Positions 46,205 through 56,776 of a stretch of 64,000 nucleotides of DNA are shown one piece after another (position 1 is the first letter of the stretch; each line of letters begins with the position of its first letter). The stretch is from Sphingopyxis macrogoltabida (GTDB lineage: Bacteria; Pseudomonadota; Alphaproteobacteria; Sphingomonadales; Sphingomonadaceae), in contig NZ_CP012700.1 of assembly GCF_001307295.1 (NCBI RefSeq), forward strand, positions 2,607,001 to 2,671,000, read 5' to 3'. The notes below the pieces were generated by a model. That model did no database searches and was not told the origin of the DNA. It was given only the letters and a program-made list of their open reading frames with translations. Both the position numbers and the translations under genes were made by a program.

Positions 46205-46356
46205 CAATCGATCTCCCTGCAGCGGCGAACCGGCGCCGCTTCCCTCACCATGCGACCCTGCCGTTCGGTGGTCGGACCGCCCGGCTTTCTTTCCGTGCAT
46301 TGCACTATTGTTACGCGGGAATCACCCAAAAAATTAACCTTTTCGTCGCTCTGCAT
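46205..46356 (-). promoter_or_regulatory. ftsZ leader and promoter region
   Basis: This 152-base gap holds T/A-rich DNA near 46320-46345 (AAAAAATTAACC) suited to a promoter, the palindrome GTGCATTGCAC at 46295-46305, and a 7-bp stem (AGCGGCG 46221-46227 with CGCCGCT 46234-46240) placed just before the ftsZ ribosome-binding site. No transcription start can be assigned, but ftsZ probably has its own promoter besides read-through from ftsA. Confidence 0.5.
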
Positions 46357-47613
46357 TCAGAAACTGCTCTTGAGTGCCGCCATCAAGCGGTGAATGATGC
46401 CCGCACCCTTCGGCCGGTACACATCCTGACCCATCATCGGCAGGTCACGGAGGTCTACGGGGTCCGACGCGGCATAGAGAACCAGACCCGCGAGCGTTGC
46501 GAAAGCCGGTCCCGAATGCGCATCGGGCAGGCCGTGCAAGCCGCGCGGTCGCCCGACGCGCGCCGCGCGGCCGAGCGCGCTCTGGGTATAGTCGGCAAGC
46601 CCTTTCAGGTCGGCACCGCCGCCGACCAGGACGACCTGGCGACCGATCGGCCCGACGAAATGCAGGTCTTTCAGCGTCCTGCCGATCTCTCCCATCATCG
46701 CGTCGAGCCGCTGGCGGATGACCGAGACAAGCTGGGCACGCGTGATCCGCGGAGAATCGCTGCCCGCCGGGGCGCCGGGTTCGAGTTCGATGATCTCGTT
46801 ATTGTCGCGCGGGCTCGCCGAAGCCGAACCGTAAAAGCTCTGCAGCCGCTGCGCCTGGCTGCGACGGATGCCGAACGCCGAGGCGATATCGTCGGTGATA
46901 TCGCTGGCGCCGAACGGCAGCGACGCCATTTCGACCAGCATGCCGCCGGCATAAAGCGAAACCGTCGTCACCGCAGCGCCAAGCTCGACGAGCGCGACGC
47001 CAAGGTCGCGTTCCTCGTCGGACAGGCACGCCAGCCCCGCCGCGATCGGCGACGCGACCACCGCACGGACGTCGAGATGCGCCTGCCGCACCGCCGCCTC
47101 GAGGTTCCGTACCGGCGCCCCGTCGGCCATGATGATATGGATATCGACGCCCAGCCGGTCGGCGTGGAGGCCGATCGGGTTCTTGACCCCGGTCAGTCCG
47201 TCGAGCGTGTAGAGCGCGGGCTGGGCATGGAGGATCATCCGGCCTTCGGGGTCGATGCCCGCGCGGCCTGCCGCGAGCAGGTCGTCGACATCCTCCTGCT
47301 CGATGCGGTGGCCGCCGAGTTCGCTCTCGATCGGCGCGACGTCGCTGAGCAGGCTGCCCGCCGAAAAGCTGACCCAGACGTCGTCGATGTTCAGTCCCGC
47401 AATGCGTTCGGCCTGTTCGATCGCCTCGCGCACGATATGTTCGGTCTGTTCCATGTCGGCGACATAGCCGCGCTGGACGCCGCGGCTTTCGCGCTGCCCG
47501 GTGCCGAGGACGTGAAGGTGGCCGTCGGCGGTCTGCCCAGCAATGAGCGCGCAGACTTTCCACGACCCGACATCGAGCGCGGTGATGATCTTTTCGATCC
47601 GCGGCGGCGCCAT
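46357..47613 (-). CDS. ftsA: Cell division protein FtsA
   Basis: This 418-residue actin-like protein links FtsZ to the membrane. It has the phosphate-1 motif ITALDVGSWKVCALI (about residues 10-24), the SHS2/1C region VSLYAGGMLVEMA, the phosphate-2 motif DLGVALVELGAAVTTV, the adenosine motif LVGGGADLKGL, and a C-terminal amphipathic tail GIIHRLMAALKSSF that binds the membrane. The ATG at 47613 is close to the ftsQ stop (47618). It is co-transcribed with ftsQ. Confidence 0.95.
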   Translation of the reverse strand: MAPPRIEKIITALDVGSWKVCALIAGQTADGHLHVLGTGQRESRGVQRGYVADMEQTEHIVREAIEQAERIAGLNIDDVWVSFSAGSLLSDVAPIESELGGHRIEQEDVDDLLAAGRAGIDPEGRMILHAQPALYTLDGLTGVKNPIGLHADRLGVDIHIIMADGAPVRNLEAAVRQAHLDVRAVVASPIAAGLACLSDEERDLGVALVELGAAVTTVSLYAGGMLVEMASLPFGASDITDDIASAFGIRRSQAQRLQSFYGSASASPRDNNEIIELEPGAPAGSDSPRITRAQLVSVIRQRLDAMMGEIGRTLKDLHFVGPIGRQVVLVGGGADLKGLADYTQSALGRAARVGRPRGLHGLPDAHSGPAFATLAGLVLYAASDPVDLRDLPMMGQDVYRPKGAGIIHRLMAALKSSF

Positions 47614-47617
47614 GACC

Positions 47618-48559
47618 TTATCCCTTCTCCGCCGCGCTTGCCGCGGCGACGGCATCGACCGCGGCGCGCGCATCGTCGAGCTTCGCGGGCGCCACCTGTC
47701 CTTCGTGCGGCAGGCGTAGCACGAACCGTTCGGGATCGCGCATGTCGAAACGCAATATGCCGCGCCCGAGCAGGCGGTTGGCGCCGTCCATATGCGCGAA
47801 CTTCGCCAGCGCCGCCTTCGCTTCGGTCTCGCCCTCAGGGAGCGACAGCGTTTCGCCGCTGCGGAAGCGGAGGTCCCAGCGGCGATTGCCGACCCAGGTC
47901 GCCCCCGCGAGCAATTCCTTGAGGCTGCTCGCTTCGGCCAGCAACCGGTCGAGATCCTGCGAACGCTGGTTCGCCTTCGGCCCGATGACCAGCGGCAGGT
48001 CGGGCATCGTCGCGACCGATACGGGTTCGAGCACGACACCCTTTTCGTCGATCAGCGACAGCCGGTTGTTATGCTGCCAGATCGCCGCCGGGGTGCGTTC
48101 GACGATATCGACGACCAGCGTGTCGGGAAGCCGCCGCGACACGCGCGCATCCTTGATCCAGCCATAGCGCATCAGATCGTGGCGCACTTCGGCGATATCG
48201 ACCGCCGCCATCGAGCGGTCCCTTTGCGCCAGCGCGATGTCATAAACCTTCAGCCGGTCGATGCGGTCGGCGCCGACAACCTCTACCTTTTTGACCTGGA
48301 AGCCGACGCGGCCGACCGCCTGCGCCCATTCCTCATTGACCTTCGCCGTCACCCCGGTCGCATGCGCGGCAAGGCCGAGCACTGCGGCGAGGCTGAGCCC
48401 GATCGTCCAGTTGGCGATTTTCTGCAGCCGCTGCGGGCTGACCGGCAGCGCATTGATCAGCGCGTTGACGCGCGAGGTCTTGATCGTCTTGCGCTTCTTC
48501 GGCGCGCGCGCCGGTCGCCGTGGCGGCGCCTTGGCGCGCTTGATCTTCGTACTGCTCAT
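47618..48559 (-). CDS. ftsQ: Cell division protein FtsQ
   Basis: This 313-residue bitopic protein has a basic cytoplasmic N-terminus (KIKRAKAPPRRPARAPKKRK), a single membrane helix (about residues 50-68), a POTRA domain (about 80-150; VKKVEVVGADRIDRLKVYD) and the FtsQ domain. It connects early and late division proteins. Its ATG overlaps the ddl stop (ATGA). Confidence 0.93.
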   Translation of the reverse strand: MSSTKIKRAKAPPRRPARAPKKRKTIKTSRVNALINALPVSPQRLQKIANWTIGLSLAAVLGLAAHATGVTAKVNEEWAQAVGRVGFQVKKVEVVGADRIDRLKVYDIALAQRDRSMAAVDIAEVRHDLMRYGWIKDARVSRRLPDTLVVDIVERTPAAIWQHNNRLSLIDEKGVVLEPVSVATMPDLPLVIGPKANQRSQDLDRLLAEASSLKELLAGATWVGNRRWDLRFRSGETLSLPEGETEAKAALAKFAHMDGANRLLGRGILRFDMRDPERFVLRLPHEGQVAPAKLDDARAAVDAVAAASAAEKG

Positions 48560-49482
48560 GACAACGCTTCCCCCACGATGCGTTCGACGAGTTCGGCATA
48601 ATCCATGCCGACGGCGCGCCCCTGTTCGGGCACCAGACTGAGCGGCGTCATGCCGGGCTGGGTATTGACCTCGAGCAGAAAGATACCCGCGAGGCCATGT
48701 TCGTCGTCCCAGCGGAAGTCGGAGCGCGACGCGCCCTTGCAGCCGAGCAGACGATGCGCCTGCAGCGCGAGGTCCTTCATCCGCTGCGCGACATCTTCGG
48801 GCACGTCCGCCGGGCACACATGCTCGGTCAGGCCGTCGGTATATTTGGCGTCATAGTTATAGAAGCCCGACTTCACCCGCAATTCGGTGACGGCGAGTGG
48901 CGTATCGGCGAGCACCGCGACGGTCAGTTCGCGCCCCTTGATGAAGGGTTCGGCGAGCAGGCGGTCGAATTCCTGCCACGGCCCGACGGCGTCGCGCGCG
49001 ATCGGGTTGCCGTAATTGCTGTCGTCCCGGACGATCGCGACGCCGACCGAAGAGCCTTCGTTGACCGGCTTCAGAACATAGGGGCGCGGCAGCGGGTCGA
49101 TCGAGAAGAGGCTTTCACTGTCGACCATCGTCCCCGTCGGCATGGGGATACCATGCGGGACGAGCGCCTGCTTCGTCAATTCCTTGTCGATCGCGATCAC
49201 CGAGGTGACGAGCCCGCTGTGGGTATATTTGAGCCCCATCAGGTCGAGCATGCCCTGCACCGTTCCGTCCTCGCCCGGGACGCCGTGGAGCGCATTGAAC
49301 ACGACGTCGGGTTTCGCCTCGGCCAGCCGCAAAGCGACGTCGCGGTCCATGTCGATGCGCGTGACCTTGTGGCCGCGACTTTCGAGTGCGTCGGCAACGC
49401 CTTTGCCGCTCATCAGCGACACTTCGCGCTCTGCCGACCAGCCGCCCATCAGGACAGCCACATGCCACGGACCCCGGCTCAC
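48556..49482 (-). CDS. ddl: D-alanine--D-alanine ligase
   Basis: This 308-residue ATP-grasp enzyme makes D-Ala-D-Ala for peptidoglycan. It carries VAVLMGGWSAEREVSLMSG near the start (family motif), LHGVPGEDGTVQG, YVLKPVNEGSSVGVAI (ATP-binding Lys) and LLEVNTQPGMTPLSLVP. The GTG at 49482 overlaps the murB stop by four bases and starts right at family homology; an upstream start at 49545 would overlap murB. Confidence 0.94.
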   Translation of the reverse strand: MSRGPWHVAVLMGGWSAEREVSLMSGKGVADALESRGHKVTRIDMDRDVALRLAEAKPDVVFNALHGVPGEDGTVQGMLDLMGLKYTHSGLVTSVIAIDKELTKQALVPHGIPMPTGTMVDSESLFSIDPLPRPYVLKPVNEGSSVGVAIVRDDSNYGNPIARDAVGPWQEFDRLLAEPFIKGRELTVAVLADTPLAVTELRVKSGFYNYDAKYTDGLTEHVCPADVPEDVAQRMKDLALQAHRLLGCKGASRSDFRWDDEHGLAGIFLLEVNTQPGMTPLSLVPEQGRAVGMDYAELVERIVGEALS

Positions 49483-50411
49483 TTCGCCACTCCCACATTC
49501 TCCTTTGGCGCTCCGGCAAAGATGCCTACGCGCTGAATCTCCCATTGCAGTTCGATGCCGCTCTTCGCTTTGACGCGGCGGCGGACTTCCTCGCCGAGCG
49601 CCTCGATATCGGCGCTCGTCGCCTCACCCGTGTTGATGAGGAAATTGGTGTGCTTTTCGCTGACCTGCGCCCCGCCGACGGCAAAGCCGCGACAACCGGC
49701 CTCGTCGACAAGCTGCCACGCTTTGTGCCCGTCAGGGTTCTTGAAGGTCGAGCCGCCGGTTTTCGAGCGCAGCGGCTGCGACGCCTCGCGGCTCGCCGAG
49801 ATGCGGTCCATTTCGGCCTGAATAGCGGCAGGCTCGCCGGGGCGGCCGCGGAAGGTCGCGCCGATCACAACCGCGCCCTCGGGCAATTCGCTGTGGCGAT
49901 AGGTGTAGCCGAGGTCGGCAAGCGGCAGCGTCCGCTGCTCGCCCGAACGCAGCACGACGTCGCAATCGATCAGGATATCCTTGACCTCGCCGCCATAGGC
50001 GCCGCCGTTCATGCGGACAAAACCGCCGACGGTGCCGGGGATCGAGCGCAGGAACTCCATCCCTGCGATGCCCGAGTCGCGCGCGGTCGATGAAACGAGG
50101 ATGCCCGACGCGCCGCCGCCGCAGCGCAAGGTCGTCGCATCGATCGCCTCGACCTTAGCGAACGCCTTGCCGAGCCGGACGACGACGCCCGGAAAGCCGC
50201 CGTCGCGAACGATCAGGTTCGACCCGAGGCCCAGCGCCATCACCGGGATCGCGGGGTCGAGATCGCGCAGAAAATCGGCAAGATCGTCGGCATCCTTCGG
50301 CTCGAGCAGCCAGTCGGCGGGGCCGCCCGACTTGAACCAGACGAGCGGTGCCAGCGGCGCCTGTGCCGTCAGCTTGCCGCGCACGGCGGGAAGAGTCTCG
50401 GCGACGCTCAT
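49479..50411 (-). CDS. murB: UDP-N-acetylenolpyruvoylglucosamine reductase
   Basis: This 310-residue FAD enzyme reduces enolpyruvyl-UDP-GlcNAc to UDP-MurNAc. It shows the FAD motif [39 protein letters not shown] and the late catalytic-Ser region [13 protein letters not shown]. It is the shorter type II MurB. It overlaps murC by four bases. Confidence 0.95.
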   Translation of the reverse strand: MSVAETLPAVRGKLTAQAPLAPLVWFKSGGPADWLLEPKDADDLADFLRDLDPAIPVMALGLGSNLIVRDGGFPGVVVRLGKAFAKVEAIDATTLRCGGGASGILVSSTARDSGIAGMEFLRSIPGTVGGFVRMNGGAYGGEVKDILIDCDVVLRSGEQRTLPLADLGYTYRHSELPEGAVVIGATFRGRPGEPAAIQAEMDRISASREASQPLRSKTGGSTFKNPDGHKAWQLVDEAGCRGFAVGGAQVSEKHTNFLINTGEATSADIEALGEEVRRRVKAKSGIELQWEIQRVGIFAGAPKENVGVAK

Positions 50412-51841
50412 GCCGCCTCGACCGCCGCGGCGAGACCCGCAGCCATCTTCGTAATATCCCCCGCGCCGAGACAGATCACCATATCGCCCGCGCCAAGATC
50501 GCCGGCCTTGATGCTCGCGGCGATGCTCGCGGCAAGCGCACCCGCGTCGGCGACGACATTGGCCTGCCGGTGCCCGCGATCGCGCAGCCCCTGCACCAGC
50601 TCATCCGACGAGACGCCGTCGATCGCGCTTTCGCCCGCCGCATAGACCGGCAGCGCCAGCACCATGTCGGCGTCGTTAAACGCCTGCTGGAAATCGTCCA
50701 TATGGTCGCGCAGCCGGGTGAAACGGTGCGGCTGGACCACGGCAACGACGCGTCCGGCCCCGGCGCCCTCGCGCGCCGCCGACAGCACGGCACGGATCTC
50801 GACCGGATGGTGTCCGTAGTCGTCGATGACGGTGACGACACCCTCCCCGGTCACGATCTCGCCGACCTTGGTGAAGCGGCGTTTGACCCCGGCAAAGCCC
50901 TTGAAGCCCGAAGCGATCTTGTCGTCCGAAACCCCCATGTGCAGCGCGACCGCGATCGCCGCGAGCGCATTCTGGACATTGTGGCGGCCCGACATCGGCA
51001 GGTGAATGGCCTCGATCGTCCGGCTGTTACCGTCGCGGTCGCGCACGACGACGTCGAAGCGGTTGCCGTCGGGCCCCGGCGTCACATTGGTACCGCGCAC
51101 GTCGGCCTGAGCGGAAAAGCCATAGGTGACGATGCGGCGGTCGCGGATGCGCGGGATGATCGCCTGCACCTCGGGATGATCGAGACAGAGCATCGCGGCG
51201 CCATAGAAGGGCACATTCTCGATAAACTCGACGAAAGCGTCCTTGATCGCGTCGAAGCTGCCATAATGGTCGAGATGTTCGGGATCGATGTTGGTGACGA
51301 CCGCGATCGTCCCGTCGAGGCGCAGGAAGCTGCCGTCGCTCTCGTCGGCCTCGACCACCATCCAGTCGCTGGCGCCGAGGCGCGCGTTCGACCCGTAATT
51401 GTTGATGATGCCGCCGTTGATCACCGTGGGGTCGATCCCGCCCGCGTCGAGCAGCGCCGCGACAAGGCTCGTCGTCGTCGTCTTGCCGTGCGTCCCCGCG
51501 ATCGCGACCGTCGATTTGAGCCGCATCAGTTCGGCGAGCATCTCGGCGCGGCGAACCAGCGGAATGCGGTGTGCGAGCGCGGCCTCGACTTCGGGATTGC
51601 CGCGCTTGACCGCGGTCGAGGTGACCACCACCGCTACGCCGTCGACGTTCGATGCCTCGTGCCCGATCGCGACCTTGATCCCGCGTTTCCTGAGGCCCTC
51701 GACGACATAGCTGTCGGCGATATCGCTGCCCTGCACCTGATAGCCGAGGTTGTGCATCACCTCGGCGATGCCCGACATGCCGATCCCGCCGATGCCGATG
51801 AAATGGATGGTGCCGATGTCGGTCGCAACGCCGCGCATCAT
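50408..51841 (-). CDS. murC: UDP-N-acetylmuramate--L-alanine ligase
   Basis: This 477-residue Mur ligase adds L-Ala to UDP-MurNAc. The Rossmann N-terminus [20 protein letters not shown], the P-loop [17 protein letters not shown] (about residues 113-129) and the [15 protein letters not shown] region are typical. Adjacent ATGs at 51841 and 51838 are possible starts; the latter overlaps murG by one base. Confidence 0.95.
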   Translation of the reverse strand: MMRGVATDIGTIHFIGIGGIGMSGIAEVMHNLGYQVQGSDIADSYVVEGLRKRGIKVAIGHEASNVDGVAVVVTSTAVKRGNPEVEAALAHRIPLVRRAEMLAELMRLKSTVAIAGTHGKTTTTSLVAALLDAGGIDPTVINGGIINNYGSNARLGASDWMVVEADESDGSFLRLDGTIAVVTNIDPEHLDHYGSFDAIKDAFVEFIENVPFYGAAMLCLDHPEVQAIIPRIRDRRIVTYGFSAQADVRGTNVTPGPDGNRFDVVVRDRDGNSRTIEAIHLPMSGRHNVQNALAAIAVALHMGVSDDKIASGFKGFAGVKRRFTKVGEIVTGEGVVTVIDDYGHHPVEIRAVLSAAREGAGAGRVVAVVQPHRFTRLRDHMDDFQQAFNDADMVLALPVYAAGESAIDGVSSDELVQGLRDRGHRQANVVADAGALAASIAASIKAGDLGAGDMVICLGAGDITKMAAGLAAAVEAA

Positions 51842-53022
51842 TCGCCTCCCGCGCGCGTGGCGGCGACACCGGCGGCGACCGCGGCGCTACGCGACGATGC
51901 GCCGACGCGGATGACGTCCATCATCGGCGGCGCGGCGAGCGATTCGACAAGGTCGGCAAGGTCGGGCGTCGCATCGGGCAAGCCGCAGCTTGCAGCGCGT
52001 TCGGCCGCATCTTCCAGCGCACCGGGTTCAAGCGCCATGCGCTGGATGTGCTTGGCGACCTCGCCGGCCTTGAAATCGCCTTGCGCAAAGGCGATCGCGC
52101 CGCCCGCCTCGACCATGTCGACGACATTATAGGTCTGGTGATCGTCCATCGCGTGCGGATAGGGAACGAAGATCGCCGGCCGGCCGGCGCAGGCGAGTTC
52201 GGCGACCGTCGACGCGCCCGCGCGCGCGATGACCAGATGCGCCCAGCGCAGCCGCTCGGGGAAATCGGTGATGTACGAAGCGCATTCGGCGGCCACGCCC
52301 AGTTCGGCATATTTGGCGCGCACCGTCTCCAGATCGTTCTCGCGGCACTGCTGGACGACCTGCAACCGGTCGAGCAGCGCGCGCGGCAACATCGCGATCG
52401 CGGCGGGAACGACCTCGCTCAGCACCGTCGCCCCGAGACTGCCCCCGACTACGAGTAGGCGGAATATGCCGTCCTCGGGCAGCGGCGGGAAGCCGTCGTC
52501 GCGGATCGCGATAATCTCGTCGCGCACCGGGTTGCCGGTGATGTGCAGCTTGGCCTCATGTCCCGCCGGAAAACGCTGGATATTGCGATAGGCGACCGCG
52601 ACCGCGTCGACGCGCGGCGCCATCATCCGGTTGACTCGGCCAAGCACCGCATTCTGTTCGTGCAGCACGCGCGGCCGCCGCGTCGCGCCCGCTGCGAGCA
52701 GGCTGGGGAGCGAGGGATAGCCGCCGAAGCCGACGACGACCGCCGGATCGAATTCACCGATCAGGTCGATGGCCATGCGGCGCCCCTTGCGGATCGCCAG
52801 CGCCGCCTTCAGCCAGCCGACGGGGCCGCCGGAGACCCGGCCGGCAGGAAGGACATGCGTTTCCAGTTCGGCGGGAGCGCCCGGAATTTTCAGCCCGCGA
52901 TCGTCGCTGACCAGCGCCACGCGGTGGCCGCGCGCGATCAATTCGCCGGCAAGGGCGTAGGCAGGCAGCATATGTCCCCCCGTCCCGCCGGCGGCGAGCA
53001 GGAAGTGGCGCGTTGCTGTCAT
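51838..53022 (-). CDS. murG: Undecaprenyldiphospho-muramoylpentapeptide beta-N-acetylglucosaminyltransferase
   Basis: This 394-residue GT28 enzyme converts lipid I to lipid II at the inner membrane. N-terminal [14 protein letters not shown] (residues 12-25), [16 protein letters not shown] and [10 protein letters not shown] are conserved motifs. The C-terminal domain has [20 protein letters not shown] (donor site). Start has no close overlap; ten bases separate it from ftsW's stop. Confidence 0.95.
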   Translation of the reverse strand: MTATRHFLLAAGGTGGHMLPAYALAGELIARGHRVALVSDDRGLKIPGAPAELETHVLPAGRVSGGPVGWLKAALAIRKGRRMAIDLIGEFDPAVVVGFGGYPSLPSLLAAGATRRPRVLHEQNAVLGRVNRMMAPRVDAVAVAYRNIQRFPAGHEAKLHITGNPVRDEIIAIRDDGFPPLPEDGIFRLLVVGGSLGATVLSEVVPAAIAMLPRALLDRLQVVQQCRENDLETVRAKYAELGVAAECASYITDFPERLRWAHLVIARAGASTVAELACAGRPAIFVPYPHAMDDHQTYNVVDMVEAGGAIAFAQGDFKAGEVAKHIQRMALEPGALEDAAERAASCGLPDATPDLADLVESLAAPPMMDVIRVGASSRSAAVAAGVAATRAGGE

Positions 53023-53032
53023 GTTTGGGCGC

Positions 53033-54271
53033 TCATCTTTTGTTCCAGTTGCGGGTCATCGATACCCGCGCCGCATAGGGGTTTCGCCGGGTCAGCGACA
53101 AGAGCAAACCCATGCCCATCGACAGCGCGAGGAACGAAGAGCCGCCATAGCTGATGAACGGCAGGGTCATGCCTTTCGACGGAAAGAGCTGGGTGTTCAC
53201 CGCCATGTTGATCGTCGCCTGCCCACCGAACTGTGCGATCAGCCCCGCGACCGCGAGGATCAGGAAGCTGTCTTCCTCGTCGAGCAGGCGGACGAGAACG
53301 CGGACGATGATCGCGAGATAGAGGATCGCGATCGCGATGCACGCGATCATTCCGAATTCCTCGCCGATGACCGAGAAGATATAGTCGGTGTGCGCTTCGG
53401 GGAGCTGGAACTTCGCAAGCCCCGCGCCGGGACCGGTGCCGATCAGCCCGCCCGCGGTCAGCGTCGCATGCGCCTTGTCGACCTGAAAGCTGTCGCCCTC
53501 CGCGAACAGCCAGATGTTGATCCGCTGCTGCGCGACCGGATAGAAGAAATAGGCGAGCACGATGCCGGCGAGGCCGGCCCCCGCAAGCATCCCCATGATC
53601 CGCATCGACAGGCCGGCGACGAGCACCAGCACGAACCACGTCGCGGCGAAGATGATCGTCTGGCCAAGATCGGGCTGCCCCATCAGCAGTAACGCAATCA
53701 CCCCGGTCAGCACGAAGGAGAGCGGCACCACCGGCAGGCTCTGGTCATGCAGCCGCAGCGAAAGGATCCACGCGAGCGACACCGCAAAGAAGGGTTTCAG
53801 GAATTCCGACGGCTGGAGGCGAAGCACTCCGCTGCCGAGCCAGCGCTGCGCGCCGTTGACCGACGTGCCGACGAGCGGGACGAGGAACAACAGCACGAGG
53901 AAGACCACCGTACCGTAGATGGCAAAGCGCCGCGCCTGCGGCTTCGGCAGCATCGACACGGCAAGCATGACGGGGACGCCGACCATCACCCACATCAATT
54001 GGCGATAGAAATAATAGAGCGGGTCGAGGCTGGCAGTTGTCGTGGACAATTTCTGTGCCGCGACCGGCGATGCCGCAGCGACCGCGACCAGCCCGACGGC
54101 GATCAGCATCGACACCAGCAACAACAGCACGCGGTCGATTTCCCAGAACCACAGCCCCAGCGGCGTGCGGTCGGCGCGGCTGAGCCGCGGCCCGCGGCGC
54201 TTGACGGTGCGGGTTGTGGCGATGACCGGCCGTTCCGACGTCGCGTCCATATTGTCCATTCCCCCGCTCAT
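53033..54271 (-). CDS. ftsW: Lipid II flippase/septal peptidoglycan polymerase FtsW
   Basis: This ~412-residue SEDS protein has ten membrane helices and the SEDS motif GSGVLRLQPSEFLKPFFA, plus the C-terminal TLPFISYGGSSFLALSMGMG. With FtsI it polymerises septal peptidoglycan. Starts at 54271, 54259 or 54250 all fit; the first is taken because AGGA lies eight bases upstream. A palindromic repeat occupies most of the 133-base gap to murD. Confidence 0.93.
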   Translation of the reverse strand: MSGGMDNMDATSERPVIATTRTVKRRGPRLSRADRTPLGLWFWEIDRVLLLLVSMLIAVGLVAVAAASPVAAQKLSTTTASLDPLYYFYRQLMWVMVGVPVMLAVSMLPKPQARRFAIYGTVVFLVLLFLVPLVGTSVNGAQRWLGSGVLRLQPSEFLKPFFAVSLAWILSLRLHDQSLPVVPLSFVLTGVIALLLMGQPDLGQTIIFAATWFVLVLVAGLSMRIMGMLAGAGLAGIVLAYFFYPVAQQRINIWLFAEGDSFQVDKAHATLTAGGLIGTGPGAGLAKFQLPEAHTDYIFSVIGEEFGMIACIAIAILYLAIIVRVLVRLLDEEDSFLILAVAGLIAQFGGQATINMAVNTQLFPSKGMTLPFISYGGSSFLALSMGMGLLLSLTRRNPYAARVSMTRNWNKR

Positions 54272-54303
54272 GCCCCAAATCCTGGCAGCGTCAAACGGCG
54301 TTT

Positions 54304-54394
54304 CCCCTCTTCCGCTCGCATCGAGCGAAGTCGAGATGCCCCGAAGGCGCACACGGCCGATGGGCGTCTCGACTTCGCTCGACGCGAACGGGGG
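54304..54394. repeat. Inverted repeat between murD and ftsW
   Basis: Two arms face each other: the left around TCGAGCGAAGTCGAGA (54321-54336), the right around TCTCGACTTCGCTCGA (54367-54382), perfect over 16 bases and continuing imperfectly outward. This 16-base motif is a REP-like intergenic element different from the 9612 and 14871 family. It interrupts an otherwise gapless murD-ftsW arrangement. Confidence 0.85.
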
Positions 54395-54404
54395 TGGAGG
54401 AGCA

Positions 54405-55709
54405 TCATGTGCCGAGCCCCTTGACCAGCCCACGAAAAACATCGCCGCGCTGCTCATAATCCTTGAACTGGTCGAACGACGCACAGGCCGGCGACAGCAG
54501 GACGATATCGCCGGGCCCCGCCGCCGCGGCGGCATGCGCGACGGCGGTCGCAAGGTCGCCCGACCGGTCTACCGGGATGGCATCGCCGATTTCGGCCGCG
54601 AACGGCTCCATCGCCTCGCCGATCAGATAGGCGCATTTGACATGCCCGAACCAGGGACGACAGGCCTCCAGCCCATCGCCTTTAGCCTGTCCCCCGGCAA
54701 TCCAGTGCAAACGCTGGTCCGGCGCCGGCGGGAAAGCCGCGAGCGCCGGTGCAGCGGAAGCCGCGTTGGTCGCCTTGCTGTCGTTGTACCAGCGGGCGCC
54801 AGCGGCTTCGCCGACCAATTCCATGCGATGCGGCAGCGCCTTGTACGTCGCGAGGCCGCGTTCGATCTGTTCGTCGTTCAATCCCAGCACGCGGCACACC
54901 GCGATCGCACACACCGCATTCTGGGCATTGTGCGGCCCCTGCAGCGCGGGCCAGCGGGCCTGGTCGGCGGGATCGATATCCTTGCCGGAAACTCGATGGA
55001 GGCGGTGGTTGATACGGCTGGCGATCGCTTTCGACGGGCCGTCATCGACCGCGACAATCGAAACCTGATCGCGATGCTGCAGCCCGAACAGCCGCGCCTT
55101 CGACGCGGCATAGCCCTCGAAACCATCATAACGGTCGAGATGGTCGGGAGTGATATTGGTCAGCACCGCGACGTCGCAGGCGAGGCTGTGCGACAGGTCG
55201 ATCTGGTAGCTCGACAGTTCGAGCACATAGACCCCGCCTTCGGGCAGCGGATCGCGCGACAGGATCGGCAGGCCGATATTGCCGCCCATCAGCGTGGGGA
55301 TACCCGCGCTTTCGAGCATATGGGTAACGAGCGCGGTGACCGTCGACTTGCCATTGGTGCCGGTGATGCCGACGACCTTGTGCGGCGGCAGGTCGGCGCG
55401 CGCTTCGGCGAACAATTCGATATCGCCGATCACCGGCACATGCGCCTCGCGCGCGTGCGCGACGATCGGATGGCGGTTGAGCGGTACGCCCGGCGACACG
55501 ACGACGCCCGCGAACCCGATCAGGTCAACCGCCAGCGGGTCGCCGATGTCGGCGTTCAGCGCCATCGCCTCGTCGCGCGCGGCCTCGCGGTCGTCCCACG
55601 CGGTAACGCCCGCACCGCTGGCGACGAGCGCCTCGACGGTCGCCAGACCCGAGCGCGCCAGTCCCAGCACCGCATAGCGGCGGCCGGCAAAGGCGCGCGA
55701 GACGATCAC
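54405..55709 (-). CDS. murD: UDP-N-acetylmuramoylalanine--D-glutamate ligase
   Basis: This 434-residue Mur ligase adds D-Glu. It has the N-terminal Rossmann [19 protein letters not shown], the P-loop [15 protein letters not shown] (about residues 113-127) and [10 protein letters not shown] and [10 protein letters not shown] motifs. It overlaps mraY by four bases. The next gene on its transcript is reached only after the intergenic repeat. Confidence 0.95.
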   Translation of the reverse strand: MIVSRAFAGRRYAVLGLARSGLATVEALVASGAGVTAWDDREAARDEAMALNADIGDPLAVDLIGFAGVVVSPGVPLNRHPIVAHAREAHVPVIGDIELFAEARADLPPHKVVGITGTNGKSTVTALVTHMLESAGIPTLMGGNIGLPILSRDPLPEGGVYVLELSSYQIDLSHSLACDVAVLTNITPDHLDRYDGFEGYAASKARLFGLQHRDQVSIVAVDDGPSKAIASRINHRLHRVSGKDIDPADQARWPALQGPHNAQNAVCAIAVCRVLGLNDEQIERGLATYKALPHRMELVGEAAGARWYNDSKATNAASAAPALAAFPPAPDQRLHWIAGGQAKGDGLEACRPWFGHVKCAYLIGEAMEPFAAEIGDAIPVDRSGDLATAVAHAAAAAGPGDIVLLSPACASFDQFKDYEQRGDVFRGLVKGLGT

Positions 55710-56776
55710 CGCAGCTTCAAGGTCGCGAGCCCTGCGAGCGCGAGGACGATCGAGACGATCCAGAAACGGATGACGACGGTGGATTCGGGCCAGCCGAGCT
55801 GTTCGAAATGGTGATGGATCGGCGCCATGCGAAACACCCGCTTGCCGGTGCGCTTGTACCAGAAGACCTGGATGATCACCGACAGCGCCTCGACCACGAA
55901 CAGCCCGCCGATGATGACGAGCACGAGTTCATGCTGCGCGGTCACCGCGATCGTTGCCAGCGCGCCGCCGAGCGCAAGGCTGCCGGTGTCGCCCATGAAC
56001 ACCGCGGCGGGGGGCGCATTGAACCACAGAAAGGCCAGACAGGCACCGATGATCGCGGCGGCGAAGATCGCCAGCTCGCCGGCGCCCGGCACATGCGGGA
56101 TGCCCAGATATTCGGCGAACTTCACGTTACCCGACAGATAGACGATGACCAGAAACGCCAGGCTGGCGATGATCACCGGGAAGGTCGCGAGCCCGTCGAG
56201 CCCGTCGGTCAGGTTCACCGCATTGCCGAAACCGACGATCAGCACCATGGCAAAGACATAATAGAAGGGCCCGAGCGGAATATAGACGTCGCTGAAAAAC
56301 GGGAGATACAGGTCGGTACCGGTGCGCGAAACGATCAGCAGCACCGCGACCCCGGCGATCACGAACTCGATCAGCAACCGCACGCGCCCCGGAATGCCGC
56401 GGTGGCTCGACTTGGTCACCTTGTCATAATCGTCGAGAAAACCGACGATCGCGAAACCGCCGGTCACGAACAGGCACGCCCAGACGAAACGATTCGACAG
56501 ATCCATCCACAAGAGCGCGGAGATCATCAGCGAAATCAGGATCATCAGCCCGCCCATCGTCGGCGTGCCCTTCTTCGCGAGATGGCTTTGCGGGCCGTCG
56601 TCGCGGATCGGCTGACCCTTGCCCTGCCGCATGCGCAGCATCAGGATGAAACGCGGGCCGATCCACAGGCCGATGATCAGCGCGGTTGCAACCGCAGCGC
56701 CCGACCGGAAGCTCAGATAGCGAATGAGGTTGAGCACCCCCGGAAAGCCAAGCCATTCCGCCAGCCAGTATAACAT
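55706..56776 (-). CDS. mraY: Phospho-N-acetylmuramoyl-pentapeptide-transferase
   Basis: This 356-residue integral membrane enzyme makes lipid I from UDP-MurNAc-pentapeptide and undecaprenyl phosphate. Key features are [20 protein letters not shown], the acidic [10 protein letters not shown] and the final [12 protein letters not shown] segment, with about ten membrane helices. The ATG at 56776 overlaps the murF stop (TGATG). Confidence 0.96.
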   Translation of the reverse strand: MLYWLAEWLGFPGVLNLIRYLSFRSGAAVATALIIGLWIGPRFILMLRMRQGKGQPIRDDGPQSHLAKKGTPTMGGLMILISLMISALLWMDLSNRFVWACLFVTGGFAIVGFLDDYDKVTKSSHRGIPGRVRLLIEFVIAGVAVLLIVSRTGTDLYLPFFSDVYIPLGPFYYVFAMVLIVGFGNAVNLTDGLDGLATFPVIIASLAFLVIVYLSGNVKFAEYLGIPHVPGAGELAIFAAAIIGACLAFLWFNAPPAAVFMGDTGSLALGGALATIAVTAQHELVLVIIGGLFVVEALSVIIQVFWYKRTGKRVFRMAPIHHHFEQLGWPESTVVIRFWIVSIVLALAGLATLKLR

